Shown: positions 47,401-56,901 of the stretch, one piece after another | Layout: every line of letters begins with the position of its first letter | Position numbering within the stretch: position 1 is the stretch's first letter | Assembly: GCF_007995245.1 (NCBI RefSeq) | Contig: NZ_VCBA01000005.1 | Coordinates: 211,656-275,655, forward strand | Source: Tateyamaria sp. syn59 | GTDB taxonomy: Bacteria; Pseudomonadota; Alphaproteobacteria; Rhodobacterales; Rhodobacteraceae | DNA: 64,000 nucleotides | Direction: 5' to 3' | Notes under the pieces: model-generated | The model's database searches: none | The model's input: only the letters and a program-made list of their open reading frames with translations | What the model was told of the DNA's origin: nothing | Program-made: the position numbers and the translations under genes

Positions 47401-50348
47401 ATCAGCACCTCCGGCACAGCATCTTGCGTGACATCCCATTCACCGAACCGGGCAAGCTGGTCGTAATCCCGCGCCTCGCGATCTTCGTAAAGCGCCCGGC
47501 GCGAGGTGTAGCCTTTGTCGCCCTCCAGATACGCGCCAAGAAGGCCGACGAGATCTGCCAGAACCTGCCCAGGCGGTTCCTCCTCCAGCGGCGCGTCTTC
47601 GATCTTGGGGGTGCTGCCCATCCCGATGAATTGCGCTGCACGGATGGGTCGGGGGCCAAGGGCGGCAAAGCCCCCTTCCTCCACCATCGCCGCCTCGATC
47701 AGCAGCTGTTTGTCAAAGTGCCTTTGCTGATCCTTCGTGGGCGGTGAACCGGTCTTGTAATCATACAGGATCACGGCACCGCTCTCGTCTACGTCAATCC
47801 GGTCTGCGCGTCCTTCCAGTTCCGTGCGGATCGCCGTCAATGTCAGCTTTCCAACGGCTTCGTTCTCGAACAGGGTCGGCGTCGCGCGCATCTGGCGCAC
47901 CTGTTCCGTCTCGACAATCCACGCCGCTGCGCGCTCGAAACGGGCGAGCCACAAAGCGCGTGCCGCGGGCCAGGGCACATCGCGCTTTAGAACGTGCCGG
48001 GCGTGCTGCATCAGCGCGTCGGTGGTCAGGTTTTCTGTGTTCGTCATCGTATCGCGCACAAACCGTTCCATCACGTCATGCGACAGGATTCCGCGCAGCA
48101 GGGCATCCGGTGTCTGAACCAGTGGCCGCAACGCTCGCAGCCTTAGCACGTGCTTGGCGTAGGTTGCGTATGGGTCACGGATCAGCGTCTGTATCTCGGT
48201 CACCGTCAGACGACGGGGCCGGGCCGCGACCGGTGGGCAAGGTGAGGGGCGGTGCGCCTTTAGCGCGGCGGGCGCTGCATCAAGCTGCCGTGCCAATCCA
48301 AGCCAGTGATCGCCACGCGCCCGCATGGTTGTCCAATGATCGGGATGCCCGGATGCGACGAGGCCTTGCAACAGGTTGCGCAACCGGTTCATCCATCGGG
48401 ACGGGACCGTCTCTGCGTCGTCCGATCGGATTGAGCGGGTCAACCACACCTCTGGCGCAGCGATGGCTTGCTGAAAGTCGTGAGCCGACAGACCAATACG
48501 GCGTTCTGGCAGCAGCAGGCCCGCATCGAAACGCATTTTCCGGTTCAGCCACGGGTCGGGCGCTGGCGCTTCGGGCCATGTGCCGTCGTTAAGTCCGGCG
48601 AGGATCACAAGATCTGCACCTTGCACCCGCGCCTCAAGCGTGCCCCAGATCATGATGTTTGGGTGTGGGGTGTCGCGGTCGCGCACGTCGTCGCCTTGCC
48701 GTAGGGCGGTGGCGATCAGACTGCCATAGTCCCGCGCGGACAAGTCACCGCCATGGGGTGCGGCGTCCGAAAGACTGTCCATGACCTTGCGCGCGGCCTG
48801 ACCCGCCTTTTTCTGCCACAGCTCGCCCGCGTCCGTTCCGCCTGGTCCCTGCGCCAGCGCCTCGGCCAAGGCGCGATGGCGTGTGACCCAGGTTTCGAGC
48901 GGTAGCAAGCCTGCCGTCTCGCACTCACACAGCAGGCTCGCGACCCAGTCGGCCCAGGGCGCAATCTCATCGACCGCGCGCGTTGACTTTTGCGCGCACA
49001 GTTTCAGGCTGTCGGCCTCGGGATAGGGCAGCCCATCCTTGCGCATCCGCAGTTCTAGACGCTGGGTGTTCAACTGGTGCAGGTTGCGGTTGGCACCCGA
49101 GTGGGTCAACGGATGCTTGAGCAACGTGAGCAGCGCTTCGGCGTCCAGCGTTGCCTGGAACAGCCCCGCAACATGCCGGAGGAAGCGGCCCGGCGGTGAC
49201 AGATGAAGCGGGGTTCCTGCGCTGTCGTCTGGCACAAGGTCCCACCGGTCAAGGGCTGCCGTCACCTGGCGGGTCAACATACGATCCGGCGTGATCAAGG
49301 CGGCCTTTTGCCCGTCTTCAGCGGCCTGTCTCAAGCGCATGGCGATTGCGATGGCCTCTGCGCGTGGGGTGTCAGCCTCGATCAGTGTGACGGCGTCGGT
49401 TGCGGCATCCAGGTCCAGCAGCTTTGGCCCCTCGTCCCGCCACGCATCCGTCACCGGCGCTGGGCGCAGTGCCAGCGAAACAAGCGTGTTGCGTGGTTGG
49501 GATGCAGGCGGCAGGTCGGTCCATGGCGCGACATCGGATGGGTGCATATCCAGCGCGTCGCACAGGTGCTGAAACCGATATTGCGGGTGGTCTTCGGCTG
49601 TTTTGTCGTCGACCAGAGTATCCCAGACGTGGCGCGGCATGTGAGTGTCGAGACCGGGCAGGATCACGGCGCCTTGAGGCAGGCGTGCGACCGCTTCCAT
49701 CAGGTGCAAGGTTGTGCCGCGCGAACCTGTCGAACCGACGATCAGGATCGGGTCACGCGGTGGGTTCTCGGCCCAGTGTGCCGCGAGGCGCAGCACCATC
49801 TCCCGCTGTCGGGCTTCTGGATCCGGCGCGCTTTGGCTGTCGTTAATGTAGCGCTGCGCAATGGCAATGAACTGCTGGGCGCGCGCCCAGTGCCCCGACT
49901 GGTCCGACACGTCCAGTCGCGCGATGTCATCCGCGCTGACGCCTTCGCCCTGCATTTCGTCTAACAGAGTCGCCAGACTGTCAGCCAGATCGAACGGCCC
50001 CGCGTCCGGGGCCAATTCTGGCTGATTTTCGATCAAAGTCTTGATCAGTTGCGCCAACTCGAGGCGACGGCGAAGGGGTGTAGCCGCTGGGGGCATGGGC
50101 GCGTGCGGGCACAGATCGTCAATCTGCGTGATCATCCGAATGCGTGGCAGCAAGCGTGCCGGGCCTGCGTCAAAAAGGGCGCGCAACCTGCGGGCCATGC
50201 GGGTCGTGTTGACCAGAAGCGTTATGCGCGCCCACGCCTCTGGTGGCGCTGTTTCCAGCCGCGTTTCTAGGCCCCGCACCACCGCTAGTGGAAAGTCGAC
50301 GCCAGGCGCGCATCCAAAGAGTCGTGCGCTGTCGCTTAGGTCAAACAT
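47397..50348 (-). CDS. addB: Double-strand break repair protein AddB
   Basis: 983 aa. Helicase-like partner of AddA with a C-terminal PD-(D/E)xK nuclease: VILYDYKTGS near residue 880. The N-terminal part has LVNTTRMARRL and lacks a clear Walker A, as in alphaproteobacterial AddB. Start at 50348 (MFDLSDSARLFG) overlaps the murU stop by 8 nt; upstream in-frame codons belong to murU. Operon with addA and trxA. Confidence 0.92.
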   Translation of the reverse strand: MFDLSDSARLFGCAPGVDFPLAVVRGLETRLETAPPEAWARITLLVNTTRMARRLRALFDAGPARLLPRIRMITQIDDLCPHAPMPPAATPLRRRLELAQLIKTLIENQPELAPDAGPFDLADSLATLLDEMQGEGVSADDIARLDVSDQSGHWARAQQFIAIAQRYINDSQSAPDPEARQREMVLRLAAHWAENPPRDPILIVGSTGSRGTTLHLMEAVARLPQGAVILPGLDTHMPRHVWDTLVDDKTAEDHPQYRFQHLCDALDMHPSDVAPWTDLPPASQPRNTLVSLALRPAPVTDAWRDEGPKLLDLDAATDAVTLIEADTPRAEAIAIAMRLRQAAEDGQKAALITPDRMLTRQVTAALDRWDLVPDDSAGTPLHLSPPGRFLRHVAGLFQATLDAEALLTLLKHPLTHSGANRNLHQLNTQRLELRMRKDGLPYPEADSLKLCAQKSTRAVDEIAPWADWVASLLCECETAGLLPLETWVTRHRALAEALAQGPGGTDAGELWQKKAGQAARKVMDSLSDAAPHGGDLSARDYGSLIATALRQGDDVRDRDTPHPNIMIWGTLEARVQGADLVILAGLNDGTWPEAPAPDPWLNRKMRFDAGLLLPERRIGLSAHDFQQAIAAPEVWLTRSIRSDDAETVPSRWMNRLRNLLQGLVASGHPDHWTTMRARGDHWLGLARQLDAAPAALKAHRPSPCPPVAARPRRLTVTEIQTLIRDPYATYAKHVLRLRALRPLVQTPDALLRGILSHDVMERFVRDTMTNTENLTTDALMQHARHVLKRDVPWPAARALWLARFERAAAWIVETEQVRQMRATPTLFENEAVGKLTLTAIRTELEGRADRIDVDESGAVILYDYKTGSPPTKDQQRHFDKQLLIEAAMVEEGGFAALGPRPIRAAQFIGMGSTPKIEDAPLEEEPPGQVLADLVGLLGAYLEGDKGYTSRRALYEDREARDYDQLARFGEWDVTQDAVPEVLI

Positions 50349-51033
50349 GGTGTTGCCGCAAAGTATCTTCGGCAATGCGGATGCCTTCGGGTCGGCCCAC
50401 ATCGCACCAATGGCCGGGGTAAACGATGCCATGCAACCGCGCGTCTTTTGCCATCTCATTCCACACGACGTTCAGGGAAAAAGTGGCTTGCGGAACGTCG
50501 TGTAGCCGCGCGGTTTTCATGATCTGAACCCCGCCATAGACCAGATCGCCACCTCTATGCAGCCGGTTGTCTTCATCAAGGTGAAAGTCACCATCGCCGT
50601 CCCTCCCATGCACGCGGATCTTTGGAACACAGAGCAGCATGGCGTCCATGCGCGTCGGATCCCACGCCCCGAGCGCGATCTTGAGCGGGTTCGGCCCAAT
50701 CCAGACGACATCCGGGTTCAGCGTTAAAACCGGATCGCTTTGAAGCAATGGAAGCGCATTGCGCAGCCCGCCACCTGTTTCAAGGATATCCGGCTCTTCG
50801 CGCACCGTGATGACGGGTTTATCCTTCAGATGCGCCTCAAGCATGTCAGGCAGGTAGTGCAGGTTGACCACCGTGCGGGGCGACTGCACCTCGGCCACAA
50901 GTCCAAGTGCGCGGTCGATCAGTGGCAGCCCTGCGACCTGGATCATGGGCTTCGGCTGCGATTTCGTCAGGTGCGTCATCCGCGTTCCGAAACCGGCGGC
51001 AAAGATCATTATGGCAGGGGTATCGTTTTGCAT
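50341..51033 (-). CDS. murU: Nucleotidyltransferase, MurU-type (MurNAc-1-phosphate uridylyltransferase)
   Basis: 230 aa. NTP-transferase fold: FAAGFGTRMTHLTKSQPKPMIQVAG matches the G-x-G-T-R-x9-K-P signature (here split across residues 12-32). Next to an AmgK-like kinase, this fits the recycling route that makes UDP-MurNAc from peptidoglycan sugars, as shown for Pseudomonas AmgK-MurU. Substrate assignment rests on that context. ATG at 51033, inside the amgK 3' end (25 nt overlap). Confidence 0.82.
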   Translation of the reverse strand: MQNDTPAIMIFAAGFGTRMTHLTKSQPKPMIQVAGLPLIDRALGLVAEVQSPRTVVNLHYLPDMLEAHLKDKPVITVREEPDILETGGGLRNALPLLQSDPVLTLNPDVVWIGPNPLKIALGAWDPTRMDAMLLCVPKIRVHGRDGDGDFHLDEDNRLHRGGDLVYGGVQIMKTARLHDVPQATFSLNVVWNEMAKDARLHGIVYPGHWCDVGRPEGIRIAEDTLRQHHV

Positions 51034-52028
51034 TGAGGCTTCAGGCTGTTGAGGATGTCTTGGGTCGGCCGCGGCAGATGCCCCTTGATCAGGTGGCCCA
51101 GATGCGATGCGCTGGGATGCGCGAGATTGGTCTCGATATGGTCCCAGACCCGAGGGATAAGATCGACGTAGTGCGGTTTGCCATACGCCAGTGACAGGCG
51201 CGCAAAGACGCCAAGTATGCGCAGATTGCGCTGCACTCCGAGCAGTGCATAGGCGTCATTGAATGCGTCAGCTTTGACGCCTGAACCGGCGATGTATCTA
51301 GTTAACATGGCGTGCTGAACATCCGGCGACACATCGCGCCTTGCATCCTGCAGAATCGAAACAAGATCATATGCCGGATGGCCCAGCATCGCATCCTGAT
51401 AGTCAAGCAGGCCAACGCGCTGCACGCCTGACCGATCCGGCAGCCAGATCAGGTTCTCCGCATGATAGTCGCGCTGGATCAGGACCGGTGATGTTGTGTC
51501 CAGCGGTGCCAACGCATGCGCCATTGCAGTGGCAAAACTGTCTCGCGCCAACATGTCCACCGCTCCGGTCGCCCCACGCTGATACCAGTCGAAGGCAAGG
51601 CAAGCGACGTCAGTCATGGTCTCGGCATCGTATCGCGGCAGATCGGGCGCCGCCGCGCCATGCAGATGCAAAAGGACATCAATCGCGGCTTCATAAAGAG
51701 GTGTTTCAAGCGACGGCGTTGCGTGTATCAGACGCGCAAACAGGTCGTCGCCGAAATCCTCGATCAGAAGAAATCCGTTTTCGATGTCTTGGGCATAGAC
51801 TTTGGGTGCCGACAATCCGGTCTGCCGTAGGGCTTGCGTGACATGGACAAAGGGGCGTACGTCCTCTCCTTTTTCTGGCGGCGCGTCCATGAGGATGCGT
51901 GTGTGCTCATCACGTGACAGGCGCTCGTACTTGCGGTTCGACGCGTCGCCAGCAACCAGCATGCGTGGCGCGTCCTCCCAGCCGATTCCTGCCAGAAAGC
52001 GGATTTTCAGTTTTGCGCGATCAGTCAC
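51009..52028 (-). CDS. amgK: Sugar kinase, AmgK-type (MurNAc/GlcNAc anomeric kinase)
   Basis: 339 aa. APH-fold kinase: GDASNRKYERL (nucleotide loop), FLLIEDFGDDL, catalytic loop QRDYHAENLIWL, and metal site GLLDYQDAMLGHPAYDL. Predicted to phosphorylate C1 of MurNAc/GlcNAc in cell-wall recycling, because murU follows and overlaps by 25 nt. GTG start at 52028 overlaps tsaE by 8 nt, a coupling seen through this operon. Confidence 0.82.
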   Translation of the reverse strand: MTDRAKLKIRFLAGIGWEDAPRMLVAGDASNRKYERLSRDEHTRILMDAPPEKGEDVRPFVHVTQALRQTGLSAPKVYAQDIENGFLLIEDFGDDLFARLIHATPSLETPLYEAAIDVLLHLHGAAAPDLPRYDAETMTDVACLAFDWYQRGATGAVDMLARDSFATAMAHALAPLDTTSPVLIQRDYHAENLIWLPDRSGVQRVGLLDYQDAMLGHPAYDLVSILQDARRDVSPDVQHAMLTRYIAGSGVKADAFNDAYALLGVQRNLRILGVFARLSLAYGKPHYVDLIPRVWDHIETNLAHPSASHLGHLIKGHLPRPTQDILNSLKPQCKTIPLP

Positions 52029-52494
52029 GATAGGCCACCTCGCCCAATCGCTTGTCCCAGCGTGCGTCGGTCCAGGACAATTCAGCCGACCGCGCATCAC
52101 CTTGAGGTTGGATGCTGATGGTCAGAGCGTGTTTTGGTGCCATATTGCCCAGCCGATCCGGCCATTCGACCAGGCAAATGGCGGTATCGAAAGCGTCGAA
52201 CAGGCCCAATTCGTCAATCTCGCTATCTGTCGAAATCCGGTACAGGTCCGTATGCCACAACGGCCCGTTTTTCGTCTCATAGATTTGTACAAGGGTAAAT
52301 GTGGGTGATGGCACGTCTTCCGGTGCGTTCAAAAGAGACTGGATCAAAGAACGGGCGAAATGGGTTTTCCCGGCACCCACATCGCCGTCCAGCAACAGCA
52401 CGTCTCCCGGGTACAGGCTAGCGCCGATGGCACGGGCGGCAGATGCGGTGTCTTCCTCGGTCGGCCAATGCAGGTTCAGGGGGGTGGTCGTCAT
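52021..52494 (-). CDS. tsaE: tRNA threonylcarbamoyladenosine biosynthesis ATPase TsaE
   Basis: 157 aa. ATPase of the t6A37 synthesis complex with TsaB and TsaD. P-loop GDVGAGKTHFARSL near residues 36-49, followed by VPSPTFTLVQIYE and the HTDLYRI block. ATG at 52494, 44 nt after the PAS-protein gene; overlaps amgK. Confidence 0.93.
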   Translation of the reverse strand: MTTTPLNLHWPTEEDTASAARAIGASLYPGDVLLLDGDVGAGKTHFARSLIQSLLNAPEDVPSPTFTLVQIYETKNGPLWHTDLYRISTDSEIDELGLFDAFDTAICLVEWPDRLGNMAPKHALTISIQPQGDARSAELSWTDARWDKRLGEVAYRD

Positions 52495-52538
52495 TCTGTC
52501 AACCTACCGCCATTGCCTGCCGCTGCAAGTTGGAATGG

Positions 52539-54059
52539 TCAGGTCACTTGGGCAATCTGGTTGTCCGCGACATGCGCGAATTCCGTGAACCGGATCAGGG
52601 TCGCACCGGATGCAATCGGTGACACCTGCGCCCGGATCGGCCCCTTGTCATGGTGTTCCAAGTCCGCGTCCCAAGCGGCACGTTCACCACATTTCATGAC
52701 ATAGTCACGCATGTCGCCCCAGGCCGGATCGGGCGCACATTTTTCCTGCCATGCCTGCAGACTGTCCACAATTGTCACGTCCGCAAAGCTGTTATCGGGA
52801 TCAAGTTTCCACATCTCGCGGTACGCCGCGTTGCAGAATGTCAGGACGCCAGCTGAAGAAAACACCACAAGTGCGTCGTCAAACGTGTCCATGAGGGATT
52901 GTCCCAACTCCAATTCGGCACGGAAATTCCGGGTAAGTGAGATTTCGGCCGTGATGTCCTCGATCAGGAAGGCGATGGCGCCGTCCGGATGCGGACGCCC
53001 GCTGACCCGGTAGGTATGCCCGGTGTCCAGGTTCCATGTCTCGTGATAGCTGCCATGTGACGCGGCATTGATCATTTCCGAGATTTCTTGCCGCCAGGAT
53101 CCATAGTTCTTGGGTTCCGGCATCACGCGATTGTCGCGCAGGCGGTCAAAAAAGGACAACATGTCTGGCCGCCCACTCAGGAACTCGGCCGGCAGCGAGG
53201 TCAAATCGACCAAGGCCGGGTTGAACAGGGCCAACTGCCCGTTGCGGTCAAAAATCGCGAGGCCGATAGACAGTTGCGCAAAGGTCTTGGCCAGTGTCTG
53301 AACGAAATTGCGCTGGGCCACCTCGGCCTGGATGACGGCGTTGATGTCCACAGCGTGAAATACTGTGGACGTGCCCGCCTCGGTCGCGGTGACATTGTAC
53401 CATTCGGTTGTTTCGCTCCGGTCCATCTTGACCGGTACCCGAACCGACGTTTTCCCGCTCACGTCGGTTGGCGTGAAGTGGAACACTTCGATCTGGGCGT
53501 CATCGTCGGTGCCGTGCATTGCCGCCTGAAGAGATCGGTATGCCGTGTTGCGCCAGCAAATCGTCTTGTCATCGTCGACGAGCCAGATGGGATAGGGCGC
53601 TTCGGTCGCGGCCAGTCGCAGGGTGTCCAGTTCGAATTGCAGCATGCTCAACTTGTGTTGGGCAGATGGGTCCGCGGGTGCCGTGTCTTCCAGCTCGACG
53701 CGCGTCATGTCGGCTTCGCGTTGCAGTCGCAGGACGGCGCCGTCGCCTTTGCTTGCGGCCGCAAGCGTCAGGGTTTCGAGTTCGGGCAGTTCAGCCGCGT
53801 CCGGCAAACCCGGAAACCTCGCACCCAGCCCCGCTTTCAAAGCCTGCCAATCGGTCTTGTTGGGCAGCCGGTGTAGGGTTGTCTCCGCCTCGGGAGTTGC
53901 GTGTTGCAAATCCACGCCCTCAAACAAAAGGCTCATACCATGGTTTTGCAATTCTGGAGTTGCACCGTCGGTTCGCGGGGATCGGCGCAAAAACACAAAG
54001 CCAGCCACCGCCGCACTCAGGGCAGAGACAAAAACAACAATCAGTTCCAGGATTGCCAT
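52539..54059 (-). CDS. Membrane-anchored multi-PAS protein lacking an output domain
   Basis: 506 aa. An N-terminal membrane helix (residues 1-22), a linker with a coiled-coil stretch (about 110-145), then at least three PAS-like segments: about 150-240 (PYPIWLVDDDKTICWRN), about 260-370 (GLAIFDRNGQLALFNPAL, then FLIEDITAE) and about 385-480 (ALVVFSSAGVLTFCN). No HisKA, HATPase, GGDEF, EAL or phosphatase motif follows; it stops at the end of the last PAS. The ATG at 54059 has AAAGG upstream. It lies 84 nt downstream of regB on the same strand, so it may feed a signal to RegB or another kinase in trans. Confidence 0.78.
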   Translation of the reverse strand: MAILELIVVFVSALSAAVAGFVFLRRSPRTDGATPELQNHGMSLLFEGVDLQHATPEAETTLHRLPNKTDWQALKAGLGARFPGLPDAAELPELETLTLAAASKGDGAVLRLQREADMTRVELEDTAPADPSAQHKLSMLQFELDTLRLAATEAPYPIWLVDDDKTICWRNTAYRSLQAAMHGTDDDAQIEVFHFTPTDVSGKTSVRVPVKMDRSETTEWYNVTATEAGTSTVFHAVDINAVIQAEVAQRNFVQTLAKTFAQLSIGLAIFDRNGQLALFNPALVDLTSLPAEFLSGRPDMLSFFDRLRDNRVMPEPKNYGSWRQEISEMINAASHGSYHETWNLDTGHTYRVSGRPHPDGAIAFLIEDITAEISLTRNFRAELELGQSLMDTFDDALVVFSSAGVLTFCNAAYREMWKLDPDNSFADVTIVDSLQAWQEKCAPDPAWGDMRDYVMKCGERAAWDADLEHHDKGPIRAQVSPIASGATLIRFTEFAHVADNQIAQVT

Positions 54060-54143
54060 CTCGCAACCTTTCGCCATCCCGACCGCACTATCGGGTAACG
54101 ATGGTTAACGCGGGCTTAACGTGTGGCTTGCGTTGGGCGAAAA

Positions 54144-55541
54144 CTACGTGCGGATTGGCTCATTTCGACCAATCGCCACGGCATTTTTGCCCTGACGCGC
54201 ATCGACGGTTTCACGCGGCCATGTGACCTCGACGATTGCACCGATATGAATGTCGTTTGGCTGCCACGCGCCGTAAGGGTCCGCCCCGTTGGCGAACGTC
54301 AACTCGGCACCCGATCGCTCAAGCAATGTCTTTGCGATGAACAGTCCCAGGCCCATTCCCTCGTATTCCGGGCGCTGAGCCCGTTCTGACGATGATTTGC
54401 GACGGCGCACAAACGGATCACCGATGCGACCCAGAAGCTGAGGCGGGAAGCCGCGACCGTCATCCATGATCCGAATGGTAATCTGAGTGTCTGTCCAATG
54501 GGCTTCGATCCAGACGGTGGAGCGGGCGAAATCGACAGCGTTCTGGACGAGGTTGCGCAGGCCGTGAATGATCTCGGGTTGCCGCAGGATCGCGGGTTGG
54601 TCGATCTCGTCCCCTGCATCGGGATCGTGCGTGTATTCTACAGCCTTTCCGCGGTGCGTATGCGGTTCCGCTGCCTCCTGCACAACGGTCATCAAAGGGG
54701 CTTGCCTGAGGTGAAGGTCATCCTTCCCGGCGCGGCCCATGTCGCGCAGGATGTCCCGACACCGATCCGCCTGTTCGCGGATCAGCGCGGCGTCTTCCTT
54801 AAGTTCTGGCCGGTCATCCAGTTCTTCGATCAACTCGGCGCTGGTCAGCTTGATCGTGGCAAGTGGCGTGCCGAGTTCATGCGCGGCGGCAGCAACGACA
54901 CCGCCAAGGTCGGTCAATTTCTGTTCCCGAGACAGGGCAAGCTGTGTGGCCGACAGCGCGTCCGACATCGAGTGAATTTCGGACGTCACGCGGCGGGAGT
55001 AGAGGCCGATAAAACAGATGGCGATCACGAGCGCGATCCAATTGCCAAACACGAACAAGTCCGGGATGCGCAGGATAAAGCCTTGCTGCGTGCGCAGCGG
55101 CAAATGGTACTCGGACAGGATTGTCACGATCACTATGGCGGTGGCACCGACCAGCAGGGTCGAGCGTGTGGTCAGGACGGCGGCCGATATCGTGACAGGC
55201 CCTAGCAACAACAGGGCGAACGGGTTGTGCAGACCACCTGTCAGGAACAGCAGGAAGCCAAGCTGCAGCACATCGAAGAGGACCATCATCATATTCTCGC
55301 CCTCGTTCAGGCGCTTGTTTTCGGGGAACACGAAAATGGCGATCAGGTTGCCGATGACTGACACACCGACGGCGAGGTAGCACAGGCCCAGTTCCAGCTG
55401 CAGGCCGTAGAGCCGTTGCGCCACCGTGAGGGCCACAAGCTGGCCGACGATGGCCACCCAGCGCAGCAGGATCATCGTGCGCAGGCGGATCCAGTTCGAT
55501 CTTTGCTGGCCGGTCAGCAGGCCAAAGTCGGGTTGCGCCAT
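54144..55541 (-). CDS. regB: Redox-sensing histidine kinase RegB/PrrB (ActS family)
   Basis: 465 aa. Six apolar helices in the first 185 residues, with GGLHNPF (102-108), the conserved loop reported to bind quinone. H-box HELGTPLATIKL with phospho-acceptor H221. C261 in the DRCRDIL segment corresponds in position to the redox-active cysteine of Rhodobacter RegB. HATPase region: NLVQNAVDFA (N-box), DDGRGFP (G1), GMGLGLFIAKTL (G2). Controls photosynthesis, respiration and carbon/nitrogen genes with RegA in related bacteria. Divergent from senC across 91 nt. Confidence 0.94.
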   Translation of the reverse strand: MAQPDFGLLTGQQRSNWIRLRTMILLRWVAIVGQLVALTVAQRLYGLQLELGLCYLAVGVSVIGNLIAIFVFPENKRLNEGENMMMVLFDVLQLGFLLFLTGGLHNPFALLLLGPVTISAAVLTTRSTLLVGATAIVIVTILSEYHLPLRTQQGFILRIPDLFVFGNWIALVIAICFIGLYSRRVTSEIHSMSDALSATQLALSREQKLTDLGGVVAAAAHELGTPLATIKLTSAELIEELDDRPELKEDAALIREQADRCRDILRDMGRAGKDDLHLRQAPLMTVVQEAAEPHTHRGKAVEYTHDPDAGDEIDQPAILRQPEIIHGLRNLVQNAVDFARSTVWIEAHWTDTQITIRIMDDGRGFPPQLLGRIGDPFVRRRKSSSERAQRPEYEGMGLGLFIAKTLLERSGAELTFANGADPYGAWQPNDIHIGAIVEVTWPRETVDARQGKNAVAIGRNEPIRT

Positions 55542-55632
55542 TCTGTCACTTCTTCGTTTATTGAACGCTTTGTTTATTGAACCCGGGCAACGGATTGTTA
55601 GCTAGGGTACAACTCTAGCCCGGAGGCCGCAT
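55542..55632. promoter_or_regulatory. Divergent regB/senC promoter region with direct and inverted repeats
   Basis: An 11-bp direct repeat GTTTATTGAAC at 55556-55566 and 55572-55582 (16 bp apart), and an inverted repeat GCTAG-N9-CTAGC at 55601-55619. Both promoters of this two-way unit must lie here. Which protein binds is not evident. Confidence 0.45.
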
Positions 55633-56253
55633 ATGACCCGTATCATCGCACCCGTCGCCGCACTTGTCGCTGCCCTTTTTCTTGGTGGTATCTGGTGGTT
55701 TACACAGAGCGGGGGCGAGGATGGGCAGTTCGCTCAGTGCAATTCCACGCAAATCGCGGGTGATGGCAACGGAATTGGCGGACCGTTCGAACTGGTCAAT
55801 GCCGAAGGGCAGACCGTGACAGATCAGGATGTGATCACCGAACCAAGCCTGATCTATTTCGGCTACACCTTCTGCCCGGATGTTTGTCCGCTGGACACAG
55901 CCCGCAACGCTGAGGCTGTCGATGTTCTGGCCGAGCGTGGCATGTCGGTCACGCCGATCTTTATCACGGTCGATCCGGAGCGCGATACGCCCGAGATTGT
56001 TGGCGATTTCGCCTACAACCTGCACGAAAAGATGATCGGCCTGACGGGATCGCTGGAACAGACGGATGCGGCAAGCAAGACCTATCGCACCTACTACAAA
56101 GCGCATGACAAGTCGGACGAGTTCTACCTCGTCGACCATTCGACCTTCACCTATCTCGTCATGCCAGAGCATGGATTCGTTGAGTTTTTCCGTCGCGATA
56201 TCAATGCAGAAACGATGGCGGATCGTGTTGCATGCTTTGTAGAAAACGCCTGA
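55633..56253 (+). CDS. senC: SCO1/SenC/PrrC family copper protein
   Basis: 206 aa. N-terminal membrane anchor (residues 4-24), then a thioredoxin-like domain facing the periplasm. Copper ligands are visible: C81 and C85 in FCPDVCPLD and H169 in VDHSTF. Helps assemble the CuA centre of cytochrome c oxidase. CCGGAGG precedes the ATG at 55633. Upstream of regA by 84 nt on the same strand, the same order as in Rhodobacter. Confidence 0.93.
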   Translation: MTRIIAPVAALVAALFLGGIWWFTQSGGEDGQFAQCNSTQIAGDGNGIGGPFELVNAEGQTVTDQDVITEPSLIYFGYTFCPDVCPLDTARNAEAVDVLAERGMSVTPIFITVDPERDTPEIVGDFAYNLHEKMIGLTGSLEQTDAASKTYRTYYKAHDKSDEFYLVDHSTFTYLVMPEHGFVEFFRRDINAETMADRVACFVENA

Positions 56254-56337
56254 TATTGCCGGAAAAATTTGACCCCGCAGTCTGGGCGCGCCATATTCCG
56301 CTTCAGCCACAAAAATAAGCGGGAACTGGAGAATTCG

Positions 56338-56892
56338 ATGGCCGAAGCGGCAATGCGCGACTTGGGCGCGGACAAATCGCTCTTGTTGGTTGACGACGAC
56401 GAACCCTTTCTGCGGCGGCTGGCCAAGGCCATGGAAAAGCGCGGATTCGAGATTGAAACCGCCGACAGCGTCACCGCTGGCAAGGCCATCGCTACAGCCC
56501 GTCCCCCCGCTTACGCCGTGGTTGATTTGCGGCTGGAAGACGGCAATGGATTGGACGTAGTCGAGGTGCTACGCGACAAGCGGCCGGACGCGCGCGTGGT
56601 GGTTTTGACCGGCTATGGCGCCATCGCCACAGCCGTGGCGGCGGTCAAGATCGGGGCCACCGACTACCTGTCGAAGCCCGCGGATGCGACTGACATCACC
56701 AACGCGCTGCTGGCCACCGGTGACGACCTGCCCCCGCCCCCGGAGAACCCGATGAGCGCTGACCGCGTGCGGTGGGAACATATCCAACGCGTCTATGAAC
56801 TGTGCGATCGCAACGTGTCGGAGACGGCGCGTCGGCTGAACATGCACCGCCGGACCTTGCAGCGCATTCTGGCGAAGCGCTCGCCCCGTTGA
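56338..56892 (+). CDS. regA: Response regulator RegA/PrrA (ActR family)
   Basis: 184 aa. Receiver domain with LLLVDDDEPF, phospho-acceptor D63 in VVDLRLEDGNGLD, conserved T91 and K113; a proline-rich linker (DLPPPPENP) and a Fis-type helix-turn-helix at the end (NVSETARRLNMHRRTLQRIL). Partner of the nearby regB kinase. Start at 56338 has CTGGAGAATTCG as ribosome site. All positions match the typical 184 aa RegA. Confidence 0.95.
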   Translation: MAEAAMRDLGADKSLLLVDDDEPFLRRLAKAMEKRGFEIETADSVTAGKAIATARPPAYAVVDLRLEDGNGLDVVEVLRDKRPDARVVVLTGYGAIATAVAAVKIGATDYLSKPADATDITNALLATGDDLPPPPENPMSADRVRWEHIQRVYELCDRNVSETARRLNMHRRTLQRILAKRSPR

Positions 56893-56901
56893 CAGATCAG
56901 A

